A DNA stretch of 5,582 nt from an uncultured Treponema sp. (GTDB lineage: Bacteria > Spirochaetota > Spirochaetia > Treponematales > Treponemataceae). The notes under the pieces were generated by a model. It worked only from the letters and a program-made list of their open reading frames with translations. It was not told the origin of the DNA and ran no database searches. The stretch covers positions 1 through 5,582 of the forward strand of contig CAMVBP010000133.1 in NCBI GenBank assembly GCA_947165795.1, read 5' to 3'. Positions within the stretch are counted from its first letter, which is position 1; each line of letters opens with the position of its first letter. Shown here in pieces: positions 1 to 5,582 of the stretch. A program made the position numbers and the translations under genes.

Positions 1-2
1 TT

Positions 3-1430
3 GTGAATAAGCATGATTTTCCAAAAATCCATTTTTATGATCAGGATTTTGTAGATATTTATAACAAGACTTGGTCTTGGGTTTCTTCATTATGGATTAA
101 TCCTCAATCTGGTGAACAGGATTCAAACGGTCTTTTTATTTATCCAGAGGGAAATAAATTTGTAATTAATCAGTTAGAATCAATTCTTTCTTCATATTTT
201 CTTGTATATTCAAATAGAAATTTCGACTCTTGTAAAAATATTGATTATTTTTATCAGCATCAGGAAGATAATGGTGCAATCCGCTGGCGTTATAATGTAA
301 CTACAGACAAACCAATGTTCTCTAAGGAAAATCCTGAGGGAATAGGACTTCCTCTTTTTGCGGCTGCAGAATTTAACCTTTATCATAAATCTGCAAATAA
401 AAAGCGAATTAAAGATGTTATGCCGGTTTTGCAGAAATATATGGCCTGGATTGATAAAAAATTCAAAAAAGCCAACGGCCTTTATTCAGTTCCGGTTGCT
501 GCTTCAGAAATGACAAATTCTCCGCGCGTAAATGTATGCTATCCGATAGACTTTAATGCATGTATGGCAATTAACGCTTCATATATGTCTGCGCTCGGAG
601 ATATTTTAAATGATAAGGAAATAAGCTTCCAGTATAGAAAATTGTATTTTGCAATTAAGACAAAAATCAATTCTCTTATGTGGAATGAAAAAGACGGTTT
701 TTATTACGATCTTGATTCAAATGAAAAACAGCTTAAGGTAAAAACTATTGCAAGCTACTGGACAATGTTTGCAGAAATTCCAAATGCAGATAAGGCAGAG
801 CTTCTTGTTAATCATTTGAATAATCCAAAAACCTTTGGTACAGAGCATCCGTTCCCTACATTAGCGGCAAACGATTCTCATTTTAGCGAGGAAGGAATGG
901 GCTTCTGCGGAAGTGTAATGCCTGCATTCAACTTTATGGTAATTAAAGGGCTCGAAAAATATGCACAGTATGAAATGGCCCGTGAATGTGCAATCCGTCA
1001 CCTTTATTTTGTTCTTGAAGGTTTAATGCCGAATGAAAACAAACAGCCCGGCGATTTATTTGAAGCCTATCTTCCAAATAAAGAAGGCCGTGCAAAAATG
1101 ACGGAAAAAAAGATGGCCCGTTCACGCTATCTTCTTACTGCAGGACTTTCTACAATTGCCCTTATGATAGAAAATGTAATTGGCCTTTCTATAAGTCTTC
1201 CAAGAAAAACTGTAGACTGGATAATTCCTAATCTTGAGATTATGGGAATTGAAAACCTTTCATTAAAGCGAAATTTAATCACTATTCTTTCTAACAAGAG
1301 TACCCGTGGCTGGGAAATTCAGATGGAAAGTGAAAAATTATATTACTTTACAATCAATATCCTTGATCAAAAGAAGAAAACACTTCCAATTCCTAGCGGA
1401 AAGTGTTCTATGCTTATTGATAAGCTTTAA
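3..1430 (+). CDS. GH63/GH37-like (MGH1-like) six-hairpin glycosidase, possibly catalytically altered; 5' end may be cut
   Basis: This protein of about 475 residues resembles the (alpha/alpha)6-barrel glycosidases of the GH63/GH37/MGH1-like group, which hydrolyse alpha-glucosides or alpha-mannosides such as trehalose or mannosylglycerate. Visible family marks are FYQHQEDNGAIRW near residues 83-95, ASEMTNSPR at 167-175, YPIDFNA shortly after it (matching the family's vDlNa stretch), and PGDLFEAYLP at 349-358, where E354 fits the general base. Residues from about 400 to 475 look like a small C-terminal beta domain ending in a PSGK stretch. There is no signal peptide or membrane segment, so it is probably cytoplasmic. 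The general-acid Asp expected in ESGxDNSPR is Thr171 here, so activity is uncertain. The first codon is GTG at position 3, two bases from the edge; no ribosome binding site can be seen and the true start may lie upstream. It is probably co-transcribed with the next gene. The fold is fairly sure; the substrate is unknown. Confidence 0.75.
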   Translation: MNKHDFPKIHFYDQDFVDIYNKTWSWVSSLWINPQSGEQDSNGLFIYPEGNKFVINQLESILSSYFLVYSNRNFDSCKNIDYFYQHQEDNGAIRWRYNVTTDKPMFSKENPEGIGLPLFAAAEFNLYHKSANKKRIKDVMPVLQKYMAWIDKKFKKANGLYSVPVAASEMTNSPRVNVCYPIDFNACMAINASYMSALGDILNDKEISFQYRKLYFAIKTKINSLMWNEKDGFYYDLDSNEKQLKVKTIASYWTMFAEIPNADKAELLVNHLNNPKTFGTEHPFPTLAANDSHFSEEGMGFCGSVMPAFNFMVIKGLEKYAQYEMARECAIRHLYFVLEGLMPNENKQPGDLFEAYLPNKEGRAKMTEKKMARSRYLLTAGLSTIALMIENVIGLSISLPRKTVDWIIPNLEIMGIENLSLKRNLITILSNKSTRGWEIQMESEKLYYFTINILDQKKKTLPIPSGKCSMLIDKL

Positions 1431-2965
1431 TGCCTATGAAGTTACCGCAGGCCGTTATCGATATCGGTTCTACGGGAGTCCGGTTATTAATTGCCGAATT
1501 TTCTGAGAACGGACAGTACAATATTTTAGACCGCTCCGATAAACCTCTTTCTCTGGGAAAAGATGTTTTTACCACAGGAAGTGTAAGTCAGGATGTTCAG
1601 AATCAGTTAATACAAATTTTACAGCGCTATAAAGAACAGCTTGCAGGCTGGGGACTTTCCTGCAGCGAAACAATTTGTTTTGCATCCAGTGCCTTGCGCG
1701 ACTCAAATAACTGCGATCCTATTATGGACCGAATTCTTGTGCAGACTGGCTTTCGTGTAAAAATAATTGACGGCATTGAAGAAAACAAAATGATGTATCT
1801 TGCAGTTTCTGACTGCATTAAAGACCAGAGCATCGACTTTAAAAATGATGATACAGTAATTCTTGTAGTCGGCGGAAGTACCACCGAAATTATGATGATT
1901 TCTGAAGGGAAAATGGTCGGCGTGCACAGCTTAAGGATTGGTACTGTACGAATTAATCAGCAGATAAGTAATAAGGCCAGTTCTTATGATGATATTCAGC
2001 GATATATGCAGGAATCAATTAATAATACAAGGGGAACTCTGGAAAGTGAATTAAAGCTTTCTAAGGTCCGCCAGTTTATTGCAGTCGGCCCGGATGTAAC
2101 TCTTGCTGCCCTGATAGCAGGTCAGCCAATTTCTACCTTTTTGTGGGAAATAGAAAAGGAAAACTTTTTTACCTTTGTAAAAGAGGTTCAGGGATATTCT
2201 GTAGATGAATGCGTTGCAAAATTTAAAATTCCATACAACGAAGCAGAAACCTTACTTGTAAGTCTTTTGATCTATAAATTATTTTTCAGCTTTACTAAAG
2301 CAGAAAAAATGATTGTTGCAGAAACAAGTATACGTAAGGGAGTTTTGCTCAGTCAGAATTATGGCGAAGATGAAGTTCTTCAGGAAGAATTCAATATGCA
2401 GATTGTTGCTTCTGCAAAAAATCTTCTTAGAAAGTATCATGGCGATGAACAGCACGCAGAATGCGTACGAATGATTTCGGCAAAAATTTATGATACTTTA
2501 AAAGATGAAATTGCCCTTGATGAACATTCAAAAATCCTGCTCGAAGTTTCTGCAATACTTCACGACATCGGAACTTTTATACGTTACGATCATCATAATC
2601 TGCACAGCTGGTACATAATTCACAATTCAGAAATTTTCGGATTAAGCAGAAAAGATAATACATTGGTTTCTGAAATTGCAAAATATCATAAAGGTTATTC
2701 AGTTCCTCAGGATGAAGAAAGCTTTTTAATGCTGCCGCGTCTCGACCGAATGACAATATTAAAGCTTACTTCAATTTTGAGAATTGCAGATGCGCTTGAT
2801 AGAGGACACATTCAAAAATTCACCGATTTTAAAATTTCAGTAGAACAGAACAATTTAGTTATTCACACAGTAAATTCCAGCAGTTCTGTTCTGGAAAAAA
2901 TTGCTTTGTCAGAAAAATCAGGAATGTTTGAATCTGTATTCGGATACAAGGTAATACTTGCCTGA
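1430..2965 (+). CDS. Ppx/GppA-family phosphatase with C-terminal HD domain (exopolyphosphatase-like)
   Basis: This 511-residue protein has an N-terminal ASKHA-type Ppx/GppA phosphatase module (about 1-310) and a C-terminal HD-type domain (about 325-465), followed by a short C-terminal segment. Family members release phosphate from polyphosphate or convert pppGpp to ppGpp. Visible marks are VIDIGSTGVRLLIA at 9-22 (first phosphate loop, with ST where SN is usual), ASSALRD at 85-91, and GIEENKMMY with E117/E118 fitting the catalytic Glu. VVGGSTTE at 146-153 aligns with DIGGGSTE; its Glu153 is kept but the Asp is Val146. The HD part has H342, HDIG at 378-381, HH at 388-389, H392, YHKG at 419-422 and RIADALDRGH at 451-460. 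Length is close to E. coli PPX. In-frame TAA at 1421 limits the start to ATG 1430 or ATG 1436; neither has a good Shine-Dalgarno, and the one-base overlap with the upstream stop suggests translational coupling. Lying just before ppk it is most simply an exopolyphosphatase, but GppA activity or loss of phosphatase activity cannot be excluded. Confidence 0.88.
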   Translation: MPMKLPQAVIDIGSTGVRLLIAEFSENGQYNILDRSDKPLSLGKDVFTTGSVSQDVQNQLIQILQRYKEQLAGWGLSCSETICFASSALRDSNNCDPIMDRILVQTGFRVKIIDGIEENKMMYLAVSDCIKDQSIDFKNDDTVILVVGGSTTEIMMISEGKMVGVHSLRIGTVRINQQISNKASSYDDIQRYMQESINNTRGTLESELKLSKVRQFIAVGPDVTLAALIAGQPISTFLWEIEKENFFTFVKEVQGYSVDECVAKFKIPYNEAETLLVSLLIYKLFFSFTKAEKMIVAETSIRKGVLLSQNYGEDEVLQEEFNMQIVASAKNLLRKYHGDEQHAECVRMISAKIYDTLKDEIALDEHSKILLEVSAILHDIGTFIRYDHHNLHSWYIIHNSEIFGLSRKDNTLVSEIAKYHKGYSVPQDEESFLMLPRLDRMTILKLTSILRIADALDRGHIQKFTDFKISVEQNNLVIHTVNSSSSVLEKIALSEKSGMFESVFGYKVILA

Positions 2966-2985
2966 TGTGCAGTTATGCGCGAATT

Positions 2986-2992
2986 AAAGGAG
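2986..2992 (+). promoter_or_regulatory. Shine-Dalgarno of ppk
   Basis: AAAGGAG ends seven bases before ATG 3000, an ideal spacing. An in-frame TAA at 2985-2987 lies just upstream and no start codon falls between it and ATG 3000, so this site fixes the ppk start. It is the only strong ribosome binding site in the three-gene series, suggesting that PPK is translated independently of the gene before it. Confidence 0.85.
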
Positions 2993-2999
2993 AAGCAGC

Positions 3000-5123
3000 A
3001 TGGAAGAACGATTTTTTAACAGAGAGCTTTCCTGGCTTGAATTTAATGATAGAATCCTCAATCTTGCGTTAAGAAAAGAACTTCCGTTAATGGAACGTCT
3101 GCAATATCTTTCTATTGTTACTTCCAATTTTGATGAATTTTTTCAGGTTAGAGTTGCAAGCGTAAAAAGAATGTTATATGAAAATCCTGATTATGTAGAT
3201 TCTTCAGGATTAAATTCAAGACTTCTTCTTTCATCAATTTCTGCAAGAAGTCATCAGCTTATAAGAAGCCAGCAGGATTGTCTTCTTTCTGATATTATTC
3301 CGTCTTTTGCAAAAAAAGGACTTGTGTATGTTTCTCCAGAATCTTACACAGTTGCTCAGATAGAATATCTTTCTAATCTTTTTAATACGGAAATTTTTCC
3401 ATTGCTTACTCCGCTTCGTACAGATTCCGAGGTTTTTCCTCATATAAAAAATCTTTCGGTTTACGTTGCGTTTTTGCTTGAACCAATTCCCGGAATTAAA
3501 AATTCACTTCCGGAATTTATTGGAAAATCAGAATTAAAAAATATTGCGTTTGTAGAAATTCCTGAAGGAATTGCAAATGTTTATTATCTGCCTTCCGATA
3601 AAAAGAACTGCCTCCAGTTTGCGCTGCTTCAGGATATTATAACCTTATGCGGAACAAATCTTTTTCCCGGTTTTGCGGTTGCAGAAGCAATGCTCTTTAA
3701 AGTAACCCGCGACGCAGATTTTGCCGTAGATGAAGAATCTATAAATTTCATAAATGCAATGGAAGATGTTCTTGTTCAGCGTAAGTCTTCTTTTGCAGTT
3801 CAAATGACCTGTAATCAGACAAGTACAACAATTAAAAATCTTCTTATGGAAAAGCTTGAGCTTACGGAAGATGATATTTATTATGCAGAACGAATAATTA
3901 ATCCGGGCGATTTACTTGAGCTTAGAGATACAGATGCAGGACAGAATCTTTCTTTTGACCGCTGGGAACATTTTTATCCTGCAGATTTACCGGAAGATGA
4001 ACCTTATTGGGATGCTATCCGTGCAAAAGATAAAATCTTACATGTTCCTTACGAAAGTTATGAACCTGTTGTAAAATTCTTAAATGATGCGGCAGAAGAC
4101 AAAGATGTATTAACAATTAAAATGACACTTTACCGAACCGGTCGCGATTCACCGATTATCGATGCATTGGAAAAAGCAGCGCACAACGGCAAGCAGGTTA
4201 TAGTACTTGTAGAATTAAAGGCGCGGTTTGACGAGGAAAGAAATATTGCGTGGGCAAACGAACTTGAGCAGGCAGGCGTTACAGTAATTTACGGACTTGT
4301 TAATCTTAAGGTTCATGCAAAGATTTTAATGGTAATCCGCCGCGAAAGTGATACAATCCGCCGTTACGTTCATCTTTCAACCGGAAATTACAATCCAAAA
4401 ACAGCAAAGCTTTATTCAGATATTTCATTGTTTACTGCTAACCCTCAGATTGCAAATGATGCAACTCAGTTCTTTAATCTTGTAACAGGTTATTCAACAC
4501 TCCAGAAAATGGATACGCTTGGGATGGCTCCGGTTACATTAAAGGCACGTTTACTTTCTATGATTCAAAGAGAAATTGAACGCAGCACGCCGGAACAGCC
4601 GGGGCTTATTATGGCAAAAATGAACAGCCTTACGCACGAAGAAGTTATAGAAGCATTGTATAAAGCAAGTCAGAGCGGCGTAAAAGTTTTATTAAATGTT
4701 CGCGGCATTTGTATGCTTGTTCCTGGAGTTCCGGGGTTAAGCGAAAATATAAGGGTTGTTTCAATAGTAGACCGCTATCTTGAGCATGCGAGAATTTTCT
4801 ACTTTCAGAATGCAGGAACACCGGAGCTTTACTGTTCCAGCGCCGACTGGATGAGCCGCAACCTTGACCGCAGAATAGAATTAATGTTCCCTATTCTCGA
4901 TAAAGATGCCTTTGAAGATGTAAAATCAATTCTTGAGCTGTATTTTAAAGATAATACAAATTCCATGGAATTAACTCATACCGGAACCTGGGTGCCTGTA
5001 GAAAAATCAAAGAAGGAACAGAACTTTGAAGTTCAGAATGAACTTTATAAAAAATACAAAAAGCTTAACGATTTAAAACCGCAGAATATAGAAAAACAGT
5101 TTGAAGTTAGAAGAAAGAACTAA
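3000..5123 (+). CDS. ppk1: Polyphosphate kinase (PPK1)
   Basis: PPK1 reversibly transfers the gamma-phosphate of ATP to a growing inorganic polyphosphate chain through a phosphohistidine intermediate. At 707 residues the protein has normal family length. The N-terminal domain opens with FFNRELSWLEFNDR (5-18) and SNFDEFF (42-48, with the nucleotide-contacting Asn43). A head domain follows to about residue 320, then the two phospholipase-D-like C1 and C2 domains. Key residues are all present: Arg379 in TLYRTGRD, Arg409 in KARFDEERN, the autophosphorylated His439 in LKVHAKI, and His596 in DRYLEHARI; these match E. coli R375, R405, H435 and H592 with a constant offset of four. HLSTGNYNPKTAKLYSDIS follows His439 closely as usual. 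The last 40 or so residues form a Lys-rich, probably flexible tail. The gene lies 34 bases after the Ppx/GppA gene and is the last of the series before a terminator. I see no defect and expect an active enzyme. Confidence 0.97.
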   Translation: MEERFFNRELSWLEFNDRILNLALRKELPLMERLQYLSIVTSNFDEFFQVRVASVKRMLYENPDYVDSSGLNSRLLLSSISARSHQLIRSQQDCLLSDIIPSFAKKGLVYVSPESYTVAQIEYLSNLFNTEIFPLLTPLRTDSEVFPHIKNLSVYVAFLLEPIPGIKNSLPEFIGKSELKNIAFVEIPEGIANVYYLPSDKKNCLQFALLQDIITLCGTNLFPGFAVAEAMLFKVTRDADFAVDEESINFINAMEDVLVQRKSSFAVQMTCNQTSTTIKNLLMEKLELTEDDIYYAERIINPGDLLELRDTDAGQNLSFDRWEHFYPADLPEDEPYWDAIRAKDKILHVPYESYEPVVKFLNDAAEDKDVLTIKMTLYRTGRDSPIIDALEKAAHNGKQVIVLVELKARFDEERNIAWANELEQAGVTVIYGLVNLKVHAKILMVIRRESDTIRRYVHLSTGNYNPKTAKLYSDISLFTANPQIANDATQFFNLVTGYSTLQKMDTLGMAPVTLKARLLSMIQREIERSTPEQPGLIMAKMNSLTHEEVIEALYKASQSGVKVLLNVRGICMLVPGVPGLSENIRVVSIVDRYLEHARIFYFQNAGTPELYCSSADWMSRNLDRRIELMFPILDKDAFEDVKSILELYFKDNTNSMELTHTGTWVPVEKSKKEQNFEVQNELYKKYKKLNDLKPQNIEKQFEVRRKN

Positions 5124-5147
5124 AAAAATGCAAAGCAAAAAAGCGCA

Positions 5148-5183
5148 AAAAAAACACATAGCAGCAGAGCTATGTGTTTTTTT
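5148..5183. terminator. Bidirectional rho-independent terminator between convergent genes
   Basis: A perfect inverted repeat pairs 5148-5162 with 5169-5183 around the six-base loop AGCAGA. The core CACATAGC/GCTATGTG is extended by an A-tract on the left and a T-tract on the right, so either strand reads as a stem followed by a U run. It starts 24 bases after the ppk stop and, on the - strand, 22 bases after the stop of the FabF-like gene. It therefore probably ends both transcripts. The rest of the 82-base gap (5124-5205) is A-rich and shows nothing else. Confidence 0.92.
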
Positions 5184-5205
5184 ATCCTTATTTATTCAGG
5201 CTTAA

Positions 5206-5582
5206 TTATTTATCTGCCCATTTCTTAAAGATTAAAGATGTATTAACGCCACCAAATGCAAAGTTGTTTGCCATTACATATTCAGCATCAATGTTGCGTC
5301 CTTCGCCGGTAATGTAATCAAGAGGAGCACATTCAGGATCAACGTTTACAAGATTTACGTTAGGATGGAACCATCCCTCGTTCATCATGTTAATTGTAAG
5401 CCAGCTTTCTACACAACCGCAGGCACCAAGGATGTGGCCAATGTAAGATTTTGTAGAGCTGATTGGTACAGCGCGGCCGAATGCCTTGTAAACAGCCTGA
5501 GTTTCAGAAATGTCTCCATGTGGAGTCGCAGTTCCGTGCGCGTTTACATACGCAATCTGGTCTTTCGAAATACCGGCATCGT
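5206..5582 (-). CDS. Beta-ketoacyl-ACP synthase (FabF-like), C-terminal part; start lies beyond the window
   Basis: Reading the - strand from the window edge gives about 124 codons ending at TAA 5208-5206, with no stop in between, so the frame continues past position 5582. These enzymes condense an acyl thioester with malonyl-ACP in fatty acid or polyketide chain elongation in the cytoplasm. The fragment has the first active-site His in NAHGTATPHGD (codon 5538-5536), the Lys in SSTKS (5451-5449), the second His in YIGHILGACG (5436-5434), and the C-terminal glycine-rich NNFAFGGVNTSLIF. The nucleophilic Cys would lie in the missing part. The stretch GACGCVESW differs from the GAAGAVEA common in housekeeping FabF, and the LDYITGEGR region also looks unlike E. 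coli FabF. It may therefore be a second, specialised KAS rather than the main FabF; this cannot be settled from a fragment. It points towards ppk and shares its terminator. Confidence 0.93.
   Translation of the reverse strand, partial: DAGISKDQIAYVNAHGTATPHGDISETQAVYKAFGRAVPISSTKSYIGHILGACGCVESWLTINMMNEGWFHPNVNLVNVDPECAPLDYITGEGRNIDAEYVMANNFAFGGVNTSLIFKKWADK

Noticed and set aside
943..1125. Antisense open frame inside the glycosidase-like gene
   Set aside because: Short, no motif, and lies wholly opposite conserved coding sequence.
1306..1506. 66-codon + strand open frame across the junction of the first two genes
   Set aside because: It overlaps the end of the glycosidase-like gene and the start of the Ppx/GppA gene, both well supported in other frames, and its protein has no recognisable motif.
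1627..1927. Two overlapping antisense open frames inside the Ppx/GppA gene
   Set aside because: They lie opposite the conserved Ppx motifs in two different frames and resemble no known protein.
2965..2977. ATG at 2965 (overlapping the Ppx stop as TGATG) and ATG at 2975 as possible ppk starts
   Set aside because: Neither is in the ppk frame, and an in-frame TAA at 2985-2987 blocks any upstream start; ATG 3000 has the Shine-Dalgarno and gives the canonical PPK1 N-terminus.
3234..3443. Antisense open frame inside ppk
   Set aside because: Lys/Arg/Ile-rich translation typical of a chance frame opposite an AT-rich gene.
5124..5147. A-rich repeat-like stretch (GCAAAGC, AAAAAAGCGC) after ppk
   Set aside because: It is too short and degenerate to call a repeat or a second hairpin; it may simply supply extra U residues for the - strand terminator.

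Overview
The window is AT-rich bacterial DNA, densely coded, with short intergenic gaps. It holds three same-strand genes on the + strand, a hairpin terminator, and the 3' end of a convergent gene on the - strand. Gene content and codon style (AT-rich, many CTT and GAA codons, Ppx/GppA-HD next to PPK1) would fit a host-associated Treponema-like spirochaete. This assignment is an impression only; nothing in the window proves it.

Layout: (1) 3-1430 +, a six-hairpin (alpha/alpha)6 glycosidase-like protein of the GH63/GH37/MGH1-like group. Its first possible start lies two bases from the window edge, so it may be cut. (2) 1430-2965 +, a Ppx/GppA-family phosphatase with a C-terminal HD domain. It overlaps the preceding stop by one base (TAATG), so the two are probably translationally coupled. 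(3) 3000-5123 +, a full-length polyphosphate kinase (PPK1) with a clear Shine-Dalgarno and all main catalytic residues. (4) 5148-5183, a long perfect hairpin with A- and T-tracts on its two sides, able to stop transcription from both directions. (5) 5206-5582 -, the C-terminal part of a beta-ketoacyl-ACP synthase (FabF-like) with both active-site histidines; its start lies beyond the window.

Together, genes 2 and 3 look like a polyphosphate turnover module: PPK1 makes polyP from ATP, and the Ppx/GppA protein would be expected to degrade polyP or pppGpp. The glycosidase-like gene is probably in the same transcript, which hints at a link between carbohydrate storage or use and polyphosphate. 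The two most interesting points are active-site departures. The glycosidase has Thr where the general-acid Asp of the ESGxDNSPR-type motif is expected. The Ppx protein has Val where the metal-binding Asp of the DIGGGSTE motif is expected, while its HD domain looks intact. I saw no RNA genes, CRISPR arrays, mobile elements or obviously new multi-gene system.
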